Shown here piece after piece: positions 23,351 through 34,779 of a stretch of 64,000 bases of DNA. Below the pieces are notes generated by a model, which was not told where the DNA came from, did no database searches, and saw only the letters and a list, made by a program, of their open reading frames with translations. Position 1 is the first letter of the stretch. Each line of letters begins with the position of its first letter. This stretch comes from Hirundichthys speculiger. Its lineage: Eukaryota > Chordata > Actinopteri > Beloniformes > Exocoetidae. A program made the translations under genes and the position numbers. Location: contig JAGFBZ010000370.1 of the NCBI GenBank assembly GCA_018398805.1, positions 1 through 64,000 on the forward strand. The letters run 5' to 3'.

Positions 23351-23943
23351 CTCTGCAATTCGTCAGCATCCAACTCTGGTTGCACCAAAAGGGGAAGTAC
23401 TGTTCCTCTTACAGTCTTCAGTCCACCATCTTTCAGCCTCATAAAGCCTACTGAAATCTACAGAGAAACATTGAAATGGCGACTGTTAACTAGTTCAGTG
23501 ACACTATAAATACATGACAGAATGGACTGTCAGCAAATTATTAGTCTATCTCAGCAAAAAAAGTTACCTTCACAACCTTCAGGTTGTCTTTTGATGGTGC
23601 TTTTTTCCTTTTGAAAGATGCTCGTCTCTCCTTCTCTTTTAGACTCCGGAAAGTCTGAAATGACTCCAGTACACTTTTTCCAGGAGCCTCTGCTTCAAAT
23701 AAGAGTCCAATCAATCGTCAATGAAAAAGAAGAGAGAGACATACAGTGTTCTCACCCATACTCATAAGGTATATAGAGTGTACATTACCTAAGCCTAATT
23801 AAAAAAAAAGAAACATTACCCTCACTTGTGCCAGGTTTATCAACGTCAACATCAACATCACACAGGAATTTGACGCCCTTGCCACATGAATAGCAAAAGA
23901 CTGGCTTAGAAGGCTGCTGGTGTCCACAAAAAGGACAATACAT
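23305..23943 (-). CDS. Truncated zinc-ribbon protein from the right arm copy of the HECT gene
   Basis: The right arm repeats HECT-gene exons 1-3 on the minus strand: 23943-23820, 23689-23568 and 23457-23305. Here GCAGAGAG is intact, so the frame passes the arm boundary and reads [15 protein letters not shown] before TAG at 23305-23307. The predicted product is 132 residues: the zinc ribbon and basic linker without SIMs or HECT domain. It keeps the same promoter region as the full gene. It may be untranslated, or may act as a short competitor; no evidence separates these. Confidence 0.5.
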
Positions 23944-25505
23944 TATGATCTGCAACAAAACAAATCAAGTATCATTAGGTTGCTTTGGACTTTAATTGCA
24001 TGAACATTTTTACACAATAACACATTTGGAAAGACTAATCAGTACTACTTTCAACACTGGCTTAGTACAAGGAATATCCCAACATGGATTACAAGTGTGT
24101 CTTTAATCACATCATTCTCCACTGACAAGGGCTAAACAAGCCTCAGGCAGTTAAACACGCAAGAATATAGTGTGTGTGTGTGTGTGTGTGTGTATTCTCT
24201 TGGTTTGTGCCTGTTACAGTTTTTCTCGATTGCTTTGGCTCATTTCTTGAGACAGAAATGACATTCTCAAAACTCTAGGTGCATTTGGCAAAATAGCCTG
24301 TATGGTTCAGCACAACAACATGGCTCAGCTGCAAAAGGTCATATCTCCCCCAAAACAGTTAACTCATGTGTCAAAAGTAAATTCTTTTCTCATACAAGTG
24401 GTCAGTGCCCCCAAAATGCAAAGTCACTTTGACATTGTGTAAGTACTGTTGGTCAAAATGTTTAGATGTTTTGTCACTCTGGTTGAGGACCATGGAAATA
24501 TCCCTCATGTCCGCATTTCAATCTTGGCCCAGTCCTTTATTGACACTGCATGGTTACATGTAATGTAATAATGTGATATTTTTTGTCTAGCTAACAGAAT
24601 ACAATAGTGTATCAAACTGAAAAAATTATGATTTCATGAAGAGTAGGCTAAGGCCTGACATCACACATTGCACTCACACTGCCATGGAAATTGTTAGGGT
24701 TAGGGAATATAAATTCATCAAGCATTATTCTCTACAATACAATAAACAAAACACCATCTCATCATAACTTCTGATTGGTTGGGAAAGAAAACAACTTGTG
24801 ATTGGCTAAACGGTTGCTATGCTGTTACTGGGCCACTGTTAAACAGCGTAGGAACAGAGAAAAACTATAGGAAAAAGTGGACCCTGCATATTAATCAAAC
24901 ATAAACATAAATGAGTAACATTCAGAAAGGTATTGATTGGACCCTTGTCAACAAAAATGTAGTCGCATAAAGTGAGTACTTGGACCGTACTTGGACTCAG
25001 AAATCAGATAAAAGGGATACTGAAGCCAAAAAAAATTGGAACCACTGCTTTACTGTCAACAGATTGTAATTAGTTCAACCTAATATCAAACCTGGGGCTA
25101 CATGGCCTAACCAAATAACACATTAAAAAGTACACGTAGCGACATTGAACACTAACCTTTTCACTTATTTTCTCGTTCGTTGTTCTTCTTATTCCTCGCT
25201 CTTCTTATTTCTTCCTTTTCACTTACGTCTTCTTCTTCTCCTCTCACATAAAAAACACCGGTGCATCGGCAAAAATAGTCCCCGGTAATTCACTTCCGTT
25301 GTGGCTTTTTTATTTGCGTCGTTTTTTTATTTTATTTGCAGCGCGGTTTCTTTATATTTGCAGCGTTTCTTTTATTTGCAGCGGCGTTTCTTTTTATTTG
25401 CAGCGTTTCTTTTATTTGCAAAGCGTTTATTTTATTTGCAGCGGCGTTTCTTTTTATTTGCAGCGTTTCTTTTATTTTCAGCAATGGCGGGTCTCGGCCA
25501 CCGTA
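23351..25505 (-). repeat. Right terminal inverted repeat of the 11.1-kb transposon
   Basis: Reverse complement of 14370-16576, with one fewer 38-bp subterminal unit and a shorter T tract. The inner edge is at CTCTGC (23351), close to a 17-nt sequence (23330-23346) that also occurs inside the arm at 25074-25090. Confidence 0.9.
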
Positions 25506-25511
25506 GAAACG

Positions 25512-25676
25512 GCCTTCTTCACCACCTCACCAGTTGCAGTAACGGAGTCTCTCAGGACGGAGGCTCTGTTGCTGCTGGACCCCCAGTCGGAGGAGACGCA
25601 GCTGTCGGAGGTTGCTGGTGCTGGAGGCCTGGTAACTCTGGAGGGCCTGGTAACTCTGGAGGGCCTGGTCACTGAT
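25512..25676 (+). pseudogene. OB-fold-like exon, tandem copy 2, 3' part
   Basis: Continues the frame broken at 14369: A-F-F-T-T-S-P-V-A-V-T-E-S-L, then an acidic/Leu-rich tail with three G-L-V-T-(L-E) repeats. It ends at a GTGAGT donor at 25677. Without the transposon and one GAAACG copy the exon would be uninterrupted. Confidence 0.6.
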
Positions 25677-26152
25677 GTGAGTCTCTGACAGTGGCGGATG
25701 GTGATAAAAAATTTGGGGGGGGGGGGGGGGGGGGGGGCGCACTGGCGAGTGGGGATTACAACACAACCATAAACTCTACTTGAACATAAATTTTGCTCTT
25801 CTCTCTTCCTCAAACCTGTCCCCCTGCAACAAGGTTGCACACACAAGATGGTCCGTGAAGGAGAAGCGCTCCTTGGTGTGTCCCAGGATAGTGTTGCAGA
25901 CCTACAGAGAGAAGAATACAAAAAATATATAGAGAAAAAATAAATATGTAATTAATTTAATTTTGTTGACACTGTTACTTTCTGTAGCTGCATGATTTTG
26001 GAAAAAATATCTTGATATTATTGACTACTGCAATTGTGATGTGATTTTTAAATATTTCTGAATAATTTTCATTGTCATTAAACAGTTAGATTAATTGTGA
26101 TTATGTGACTGGCTGGAACATCTCTGCAACATGACAATGATACAGTTGTGAC

Positions 26153-26375
26153 AGAAAGTATACACACCCCTTCACTTTTTCCAAACTTTGTTGCATAATA
26201 GACTCAATTTAAAATAGATAAATTGATCTTTTCCCCATCAATATACACACAATACATCATAAGGATGAAGCAAAACAAGTTTTTAGAAATTTTTGCAAAT
26301 TCATGAAAAATAAAAAACTGAAATATCACATTTGTATAAGTATACATACCCTTTAGTCAGTATGGAATTGCTTCT
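26153..26375. repeat. Tc1/mariner-like non-autonomous fragment
   Basis: GAAAGTATACACACCCCTTC and ACTTTTTCCAAACTTTGTTG at one end and AAGTATACATACCC at the other match the edge style of fish Tc1-like MITEs. Confidence 0.5.
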
Positions 26376-26605
26376 AAACGTGCTTCAACACCGTACACAG
26401 CTATGTGGCTTTCTGTGTCATGCTGTTGTCAAGATGGCTGCCGCAACTTTCATGCCGTTTGCATTCTTCAGAGAGATGTTTCAGGTCTCTGACCTCCGTT
26501 GTTGTCCACAGACGTTCAGTCCCAACACTTTGAAAAAGCAAGCAGGGAAAGCAATAAAGAGCACCGCTAACTTCACATCCAGCTAGCCAACTGTGTTTGG
26601 CTAGC

Positions 26606-26780
26606 AGAGGCGGGAAAAGCCCCGGGTGTAACTCCGTCCACGGTCACTTGCCTGCTGCTGGATTTTTAGGTCTGGTTGGTCCGGTCCAAGTTCCTTAATC
26701 AGCTTCTTTTCCTCCGGCGAACGCCTCGTGAAATTATTATTTTGTAACGAAACGACCGAATTTAGTTTTTCTGCTGCCAT
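26606..26780 (-). pseudogene. N-terminal exon of a ZMYM1-like hAT transposase
   Basis: ATG at 26780 reads M-A-A-E-K-L-N-S-V-V-S-L-Q-N, then L-G-P-D-Q-P-D-L-K-I and R-G-R-S-Y-T-R-G-F-S-R, matching the conserved start of fish hAT proteins of the ZMYM1/TTF type. The following exons are deleted. Confidence 0.55.
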
Positions 26781-27259
26781 TGTCTCCTGTCTTGTCGTAG
26801 TGACTCCGTTTGTATCCGTATGCGAGTGAGAGATGCGGTCGCGCGTCGACACTGTCAGGGCAGTGACTTTGATTGACAGCCATCATCATGAATCAATCTG
26901 ATTGGATGAAGAATGACAGAAAACACGCTGATTCGCCACGGAGAATCTTTGAGTAACCAATTAGAGACCACCATGAAGTCACATGGAAGAAAAGTTTAAG
27001 AACATACGTACACACTCATTTGGCCGGCGCCCCTCGCCATTGAAACCTATGTATTTCTGTCTGCACAAAAAAACAACTCTGAATAAACCCAGTATGGGAT
27101 GGGAAGGCCTGAAAAATTAAAAGTCAGACACATTTTATGCGTGCACAGATGTGATAATTAGTTTTTATTACGTAATTTATTTGTACTGTGTCTATATTTT
27201 TTTCCTGTAATTTTAATGGGGGCGGCGCCCTAGCGCCCCCTATTGACAAGCCGCCACTG

Positions 27260-27823
27260 AATAATACGTACAAAACCTAAACCCCCGTGGATAAATGACC
27301 ACACTAGAAAATTGAAAAGAAAATGCAGGAGAGCTGAAAGGAGGTGGAGAAAAACAAAACTAACGGTTCATTATGAAATATTACGCAACCAACTCTAAAC
27401 CTTCAATAATGCAGTAAAACAGGCAGGGATATCCCACTTTTCAAAACTAATTACAGACAACAAAAACAACCGCAAATTCCTAGGTTAAAACTACATTCAA
27501 CAGTTAATTTGTTGATCTGCTTTTAAACCATCTCTGTGTAGCCTGGACCAGGACCGAGACTTGTTTCAGCCTGAATAAGTTTAATATTCTGCCAGAAAGC
27601 TCCAAAGAGACGATAAACAAGACAGAGTGAGAGAGAAACAACAGGTGTGATATGAATAAAATGAACGTCCAGCTCTCGTGTCCGTTTTCGTCCTGTCGCT
27701 TTAAGAGGTCGGGGAGCGTCATGGAGGACGTTGCAACATCAGGGTGTGACACACGGTAAAGTCCAGGAAAAACTTCCTGGTCGGATCAGATGAGCTCAGG
27801 ATCCTCCGACAGTTCTGGGAACG
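27260..27823. other. Intergenic / upstream region of the NCCRP1-like gene
   Basis: AT-rich, becoming more GC-rich after 27670. No TATA box or other decisive promoter element was identified. Confidence 0.35.
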
Positions 27824-30800
27824 ATGTCTGAATGGAAGAAGAGATGTGAGGAGGACTGGGGTCTGCAGGGCGCGCCGATGCCCGACTCTGTGGACTGGAG
27901 GTCCGTGTATGAAGCTAAGCCGCTGGGAAGAAATCTGCTGAAGAACCCTGCACCTCTCGGTACAACATCTTTGCTTTAAATGTTACTGATTATTCAGAGT
28001 TTCTATTCCGTGGGACACTGTCAAAAACAGTTTTTAAGGCGCTAGTGACCTTTATTCACAGTTAAACTGGGGCAGAGAAAACAGGGAGGACGTAGCAGAG
28101 AGTGACAGGCTGGGGGCTCGAACCTGCGACCAGACGCAGGTCACTTTAGTAAAGTTAGAAAGATATTCACAGATTCGGCTTTCCGGGACCAATACGTCTG
28201 AAGCCACACATCGTCATAACACAAATGATGCCTCTATCACAACTTGATGCTCCGATTTATACAAAAGTAAGCAGTCCTGCGAGCTCGATGTAAAATATTG
28301 ATGAAAATACGCAGCCGTGCCAGTGCCCAGGGACCGTCTGCAAATTACAACAAAAGAAAAAGACTGGAAACAAAAATCAATAACTTCACTGTTGTACAGT
28401 ATACAGACGCTAAAATCACTGCACACATCAGAGTTCTCCTCATGGTCATACTACAGCAGCTATTATGTAACAAACGCATTTGGCATAACTGTGATGATTT
28501 TGTATTGTTATTAATCAATCAATCTATAATTTCAATGCTTTACATTACAGACACTCCAAACTTACTACACACATCTCCCTTTGGTCATACTACAACAGCT
28601 GTTTTGAGCAAAAAATGTTTGGTTTGGTGATTTTTTTAAATTATTATTAATCATTAATAATTTTAATACTGATCAATAACTTCACTGTTTTATACTACAG
28701 AAACTCAAAACTCACTACACACATCAAAAGTATCCTTATCACCTTATCACCAAAACCTTTTTAGTTCAAAACAGCTGTTGTAGTATGACCAAAAGGAGAC
28801 TGCTGAAGTGCGTAGTGAGTTTGGCGTGTGTGTAGTGTAAAACAGTATTGATCATTATTGAAGTTATTATTGATTTATAATAATTTTAAAAAAATCACCA
28901 AAATTATACCGACCCTTTTTTTGTTAAAAACAGCGGTTGTAATATGACCATAAGGAGACTTTTGATGTGTGTAGTAAGTTTGGAGTTTCTGTAGTGTAAA
29001 ACAATGAAGTTATTGATCATTTTATAAGTTAATGATGAGTTTGAAGTGTCTGTAGTGCAAAACAGTGAAGTTATTGATTGTTACTTAAGTTTTTAATGAT
29101 TTATAACAAAACAAAATCATCACAGTTATGCCAAATGATTTTGGTACATAATAGCTGTTGTGGTATGACCATTAGGGGAACTCTGATGTGTGCAGTGATT
29201 TTAGCGTCTGTATACTTTTCTACAATGGAAAGAAATGACTTGGTACCAGGTGACCTTTGACCCTTCATCTCTGACCCTCTGATATTTTCTTTTGAAATCC
29301 CAGGTGTGGCTCTAGATTGCGCTGCGTGACCCTGAGTAAAGCTCCGTTTGTGTTCGAACACACCCAAAGAAACCCGTTTCTGCTTTACAACGTTTGCTTT
29401 GAGATTACAGTCGTCCCAGCGGCAGTTTGAACACGTGCACTGTTTTCATGCACAGGCTTGAGTAAGGCCGTCCCTCCACCTGAGCCCGAGCTACCTGAAG
29501 TTCCCGGAGGTGGACCGCCACGTTTTCAGCCTGATGGTAAGAGAGGAATAACCATCACGTTCTGGTTGAAGGTGCGTTTTGTGAAGCGTAACGTCTCTAT
29601 ACTGACTCTCAGGTGAGTTTACTGGTTGGACCACCAGCGTGGAGGTCCTGCCCTATGATTCCAGTGGCATCCCACCAGGTGCTGTGATCTGTGCGTTACC
29701 TCAGTTTAGGTAGGTGACACTGGAGATCAGGCTTTATTGCGGTTTTTTTAAAGTTGTGTGAAGGCTAGTTTCACGTCTGACTGTAGTTTGTGTAGCTACA
29801 GTCGGATCAGGAGTTAAGTCTCGCTTCTTTCTCGTCCTCAGCTGGTTCACCCTGGAGCAGGTCGTGGACCTGAAGGCAGCAGGACTGTGGGAGAAGCTGC
29901 TGGATGATTTTCAGCCTGAAATAGTCGTCCAAGACTGGTGGGTTTCTGCTCAGAGTTGAAGATGATCCTGATTCACACTGACTGGTTTTCTGTCTTTCAG
30001 CTTGTGATAACTGACAATATATTTAAATTACAAGAAGGGACGGCCCAATGGTTTATGAATCATTCACTATTAAGTTATTAAACTTCTCCAAACAACATGA
30101 TCAGGAATTAATTACATCAAAAAAGATGCAAATCCTCTGGAAGATGACTGGAAGAAGACTTTTATTGATTCTGATTGTGGTTTTACACTTTTACCAGCCG
30201 CGTGCTACAAGTGTGTCCATGTCTGTCAAGACTCAATTCAATTTCAATTTAAAGAAATTTAGTGATTAGAGTCTCAAACCAGTTCAAGTAAGAGGAGAAG
30301 GAATTCAGATGAAAACCCATCTATCTATCTGTGCATCCATCCATCCATCCATCCATCCATCCATCCATCCATCTATCCATCCATCAATCCGTGCATCCAT
30401 CCATCCATCCATCCATCCATCCATCCATCCATCCATCCATCCATCCATCATCATCCATCCATCTCATGCATCCATCCATCCATCCATCCATCCATCCATC
30501 CATCCATCCATCCATCCATCCATCTCATCCATCCATCCATCCATCTATCCACCCATCCATCCATCCATCTATGCATCCATCTATGCATCCATCCATCTAT
30601 CCATCCATCTATCCACCCATCCATCCATCCATCTATGCATCAATCTATGCATCCATCCATCCATCCATCCATCCATCCATCCATCTATGCATTCATCCAT
30701 CCATCCATCCATCTATCCATCCATCCATGCAGTCATCATCCATCCATCCGTCCATCCATCTATCCATCCATCCATCCATCCATCCATCTATCCATCCATC

Positions 30801-33604
30801 CATCCATCCATTCGTCCATCCATCCATCAATCCGTGCATCCATCCATCCATCCATCCATCCATCTATCCATCCATCCATTCATCCATCAATCCGTGCAGT
30901 CATTCATCCATCCATCCATCCATCCGTGCAGCCATCCATCCATCCATCCGTGCAGCCATCCATCCATGCATCCAACCATCCATCCATCTATCCATCCGTG
31001 CAGTCATCCATCCATCCATCCATGCAGTCATCCATCCATCCATCTATCCATCCGTGCAGCCATCCATCCATGCATCCAACCATCCATCCATCTATCCATC
31101 CGTGCATCCATCCATCCATCCATCCATCTGTGCAGCCATCCATCCATGCATCCAACCATCCATCCATCTATCCATCCATCCATCCATCCGTGCATCCATC
31201 CATCCATCCATCCATCCGTGCAGCCATCCATCCATGCATCCAACCATCCATCCATCTATCCATCCGTGCAGTCATCCATCCATCCATCCATGCAGTCATC
31301 CATCCATCCATCTATCCATTCGTGCAGCCATCCATCCATGCATCCAACCATCCATCCATCTATCCATCCGTGCATCCATCCATCCATCTATCCATCCGTG
31401 CATCCATCCATCCATCCATCCATCCATCCATCTGTGCATCCATCCATCCATCCATCCATCCAACCATCCATCCATCTATCCATCCGTGCATCCATCCATC
31501 CATCCATCTGTGCAGCCATCCATCCATGCATCCAACCATCCATCCATCTATCCATCCATCCATCCATCCGTGCATCCATCCATCCATCTATCCATCCGTG
31601 CAGCCATCCATCCATGCATCCAACCATCCATCCATCTATCCATCCGTGCATCCATCCATCCATCCATCCATCCATCCATCTGTGCATCCATCCATCCATC
31701 CATCCAACCATCCATCCATCTATCCATCCGTGCATCCATTCGTACATCCATCCATCCATCCATCTGTGCATCCATCCATCTATCCATCCATCCATCCATC
31801 CATTCATCCATCCATCCATCCATCCATCCATCCGTGCAGCCATCCATCCATCCATCCATCCGTGTAGCCATCCATCCATGCATCCAACCATCCATCCATC
31901 TATCCATCCGTGCAGTCATCCATCCATCCATGCAGTCATCCATCCATCCATCTATCCATCCGTGCAGCCATCCATCCATGCATCCAACCATCCATCCATC
32001 TATCCATCCATCCATCCATCCATCCATCCATCCATCTGTGCATCCATCCATCCATCCATCCATCCATCCATCCATCCGTGCATCATCTTCTGCTTAATCT
32101 GTACTCGGGTCGTGCGGGAAGCAGTCCAAGCAGAATATTTAAATAATTAATTTCATTAAAAGCTAAATGCACTGATTTGTAATTCTTAAAAACCCATTCA
32201 CAGTAGAACATAGAACACCTATCAAATGTGAGTTATTATATTATTTCATGAAAAATAAAAGCTAATTTAGATTTCTCATGGCAGCAGAATATCTTAAAAA
32301 GTTTGAACATGGGGATCAAAATGCAAGAAAAGTATGTGGTGCTAAAAAGAAATATCTGGATGAACATTATGAAAGAAATTAGGTTAAGGGTACTGGGGTA
32401 AATTATTACCTGCACATCTGGAAGTTTTAGGGCAAATAAATGCTCCAATCCAGACAATAATCCTCATTAATGAAATGAGAGCTGAACAACATGTTTTTGG
32501 TATTCATGAAAATGTTTGTAGTTCTGAACCTTTTGTAGGTACAAACCAAATCCAGTCCAGCCTCTGACCACGTCAAGCGCTGCTGTAAATGAGGAGTGCA
32601 CATAAATATTGCTGTCAGTGTCAGATTTTACAGTGTTAATGTCTTATATGGTCCGTTATTGTGACAATATGCAGAGACTTTTAAACCACGTCTCTTAAAC
32701 ACAAGAATACAGTAGAAATATAACGTTTTTATCTTAATCCATGGACATTCAGCACATTTAAGCTTCAGATTGCATTTATTGAAGCGTTAATGGTTTGATT
32801 AAATGGACTTGAGCTGCTAACAGACACCCACTCAGTGACTCAGGTAACTAACTGTCATGATTTAAGTCTCTTCAGTGATTCACTGTCGTCGGTTGTTGCC
32901 GTTGGCAGGAAGGATCTGTAGCGGTCTGTGTTGCAACGGCTCTGAAGAAACCTTTGACTAAGACACTGTTGCTGAATCACTGACAGCCTGACAAAACCTT
33001 TTAACATGTAAATACATTATAAAGGAACCAAAATCAGTTTTTGAATGTCAGATTAAACCATCCCGTCACTCACAGTCTGAACAAGCTCTTTGAATGCTTC
33101 TGGCTCCAGTCTTGGCTCGGGCCTTTGCAGGTTCTCCTCATGCTTGCAAGGGTTTCCTCCAGGTCCTCCGGTCTAAATGAACATCATATGACGTAGAAGA
33201 AACATCTTGGAAGGTATCTGGAAATAACTGGTATGCTTGTTATTTTCTCAGGTATGAAGAGAGTCAGCTGCATCAGTCCATCTACCAGATGCACGTGAAG
33301 CTGCTGGGTGCAGACAAAAGCACAGTGATCTCAGAACATACCGTCAACCCCACCGAAGACCTGGAGACGTACTCGCACACCTGGAAGGAGGTGAGTTAGT
33401 GAGTAATCCTGACTGCTGCGGTGATTTACCTGAGTCAATGCTTCTGTCCACCTGCAGGTGTCCCACGTGTTCTCTGGCTACGGACCTGGGGTGAGATACG
33501 TCCACTTCACGCACCGACTGAAGAACAGCTTCCTCAACGATTTCTTCCCGACGCTGTTCACCGGCAGCTCTGTTGTTGTGAAGCCAGTCAGAAGCAGTTC
33601 TTAG
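27824..33604 (+). CDS. nccrp1: NCCRP1 / FBXO50-like F-box-associated (FBA) domain protein
   Basis: Six coding exons: 27824-27959, 29456-29536, 29613-29709, 29842-29937, 33252-33390 and 33458-33604. All have GT/AG borders and consistent phase, giving 231 residues, about the size of fish NCCRP-1. The N-terminus ([18 protein letters not shown]) and a Pro-rich stretch ([12 protein letters not shown]) lead into the FBA domain with [24 protein letters not shown] and a C-terminal [13 protein letters not shown] domains of this family bind N-glycans. NCCRP-1 was described on fish non-specific cytotoxic cells; its relatives act as cytosolic glycoprotein-recognition factors. No F-box or transmembrane segment is obvious. 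Intron 4 is 3.3 kb because of the CATC satellite. Confidence 0.82.
28393..29222. repeat. Fold-back element with ~117-bp inverted arms in NCCRP1 intron 1
   Basis: The left edge GTATACAGACGCTAAAATCA...CATAACTGTGATGATTTTGT reappears inverted at 29094-29222. The middle holds further palindromic copies of an ACTACACACATC motif. It looks like a MITE. No coding region was seen. Confidence 0.65.
30316..32087. repeat. CATC tetranucleotide satellite with higher-order pattern
   Basis: About 1.77 kb of CATC units with regular variants (CTAT, CGTG, GCAG, CAAC). A higher-order block (CTATCCATCCGTGCAGCCAT then CCATGCATCCAACCATC) recurs at roughly 31046, 31190, 31320, 31595 and 31955. The long open frames across it are by-products of the repeat. 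It lies in NCCRP1 intron 4. Confidence 0.95.
32500..32870. repeat. Dispersed repeat shared with 61410-61700
   Basis: Shared landmarks: GAAAATGTTTGTAGTTC, ACAAACC(A/G)AATC, TTAAACCAC, TTGATTAAATGGACTTGA and CTGACAGACACC-type text. The family was not identified. Confidence 0.5.
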
Positions 33605-33889
33605 GCTGAATCCTGCAATGCAGATATATTTAAAAAAAAAAAAAAAATCAGAAACTGAAGGAAAAACAATAAAGAAGTAGCCTTCAGTGATCAATCTTCT
33701 TATATGTGCACTATATTTTCCTACGATGTGGTTGCTTTATCGTTGTTTTGAAGTAAGTTTGCATTTGATTTTTCAATTGAAGAGTTAAAATAAATCAAGG
33801 TTTGCTCCTCTAAAGTACTCGGCATCATATATCAACATCCCAGCTGACCACAGCAGTCTCCCAGAACAACAACCAGTTAGCACTTCAAA

Positions 33890-34420
33890 ATAAGAGTCTC
33901 AAATATGAAGAGGTGGACAGTACCAGGTCGGGATGTGAGACACACCATCTGGCTGAAGAATATGAACCACACTCTGTGAACACCTTGGTCTTCACCCAGG
34001 TGCAGTCTAGAACGACCCCGGAAACAATCTAGCACATAGTAGCGGGGTGCAAGATGCAGACAGGTCAGACATACGTGGGACGCCACAACCCACGTAGCTG
34101 TTATAGTGTACAGCACATCTGGACAAAGTAAGGGTTGGATATTACAAAGTCAAGACGAGAGATACCGCCTAGAAAAAAGTAACAAAGTTCCCCTGGGACT
34201 TCCAAATCCAGACTGATAAACTGGTGGATCGCTCACCAACTGGACATTGTGGTGGTCGTCAATGAAAAATAGTGATAGACGGAGCAATCCCAATAGACAA
34301 TGACATGAAGAAGATGGAACATGAGAAGCTGGATGAATACCAAAGGTTGAAGGAAGAAATAGAGAACATGTATGAGGTGAAGGCAACTGTCATGACTCTG
34401 ATTGCCACCAGAGGGAGCCT
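33890..34420 (+). pseudogene. Non-LTR retrotransposon 3' coding remnant
   Basis: Plus-strand pieces read F-P-W-D-F-Q-I-Q-T-D-K-L, I-D-G-A-I-P-I-D-N-D and M-E-H-E-K-L-D-E-Y-Q-R-L-K-E-E-I. These match the C-terminal domain common after the reverse transcriptase of a fish LINE family. Several frameshifts and stops break it. The clade is uncertain. Confidence 0.6.
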
Positions 34421-34779
34421 TCACTGGAGTACGAACCAGTGGACTTGGACTTCTTCTCCCATAATCCTGTGTGTTGGCCCAATCACCAGCCCAGGTGTTA
34501 GCCGTTATCTGGAGGAAGTCTTCTTCTGTGTAGCCTGGCATCACTGAGTGGTTGGTCCCTGTTGGTTTTTTTGGTATTCCCTTATTCACAGGTCTCTTAA
34601 GATACTTCTGCAGCTTTTCAATTGGGTTTAATTGGAATTGGACTCAGAATAAGACTTACTTTATTAATTCCCAGGCCTTAAGTGGCCCCTTGTTAAATCA
34701 TGAAGGAACTGTGGTCAACCACATTTCTTGTAAAGCTGAGTTCAGTTTCATTGTCCACACTCAGGCTTGATTTTCATTT

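Larger units (their letters stand above)
14370..25505. mobile_element. 11.1-kb DDE transposon with HECT ligase cargo (IS3EU-like)
   Basis: A complete element by structure. Its ends are TACGGTGGCC...GGCCACCGTA, with a perfect 6-bp target duplication GAAACG at 14364-14369 and 25506-25511. The inverted arms are 2207 bp (14370-16576) and 2155 bp (23351-25505) and nearly identical apart from repeat-number and T-tract differences. The unique centre (16577-23350) holds the HECT gene body on plus and the integrase gene on minus, converging at about 19.65-20.29 kb. The DDE integrase is IS3-like. A 6-bp duplication with TA(C)-type termini fits my recollection of the eukaryotic IS3EU superfamily, which should be checked. 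Near-identity of the arms implies recent insertion or gene conversion. Confidence 0.88.
25689..27259 (-). mobile_element. Deletion derivative of a ZMYM1-like hAT transposon
   Basis: Ends are CAGTGGCGGATGGTG and the inverse ...CAAGCCGCCACTG. An 8-bp duplication is not evident. Two minus-strand coding remnants survive: an N-terminal exon (26780-26606) and a C-terminal piece (about 25905-25800) reading C-N-T-I-L-G-H-T-K-E-R-F and H-L-V-C-A-T-L-L, typical of fish TTF/ZMYM1-like hAT proteins. A Tc1-like fragment has inserted in the middle. A ~21-nt G tract lies near 25715. Confidence 0.6.

Noticed and set aside
30309..32150. 613-codon open frame of H-P-S-I repeats, with similar frames on both strands
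   Set aside because: A 4-bp repeat without stop codons gives the same four-residue peptide in every frame; it is satellite DNA, not a protein gene.
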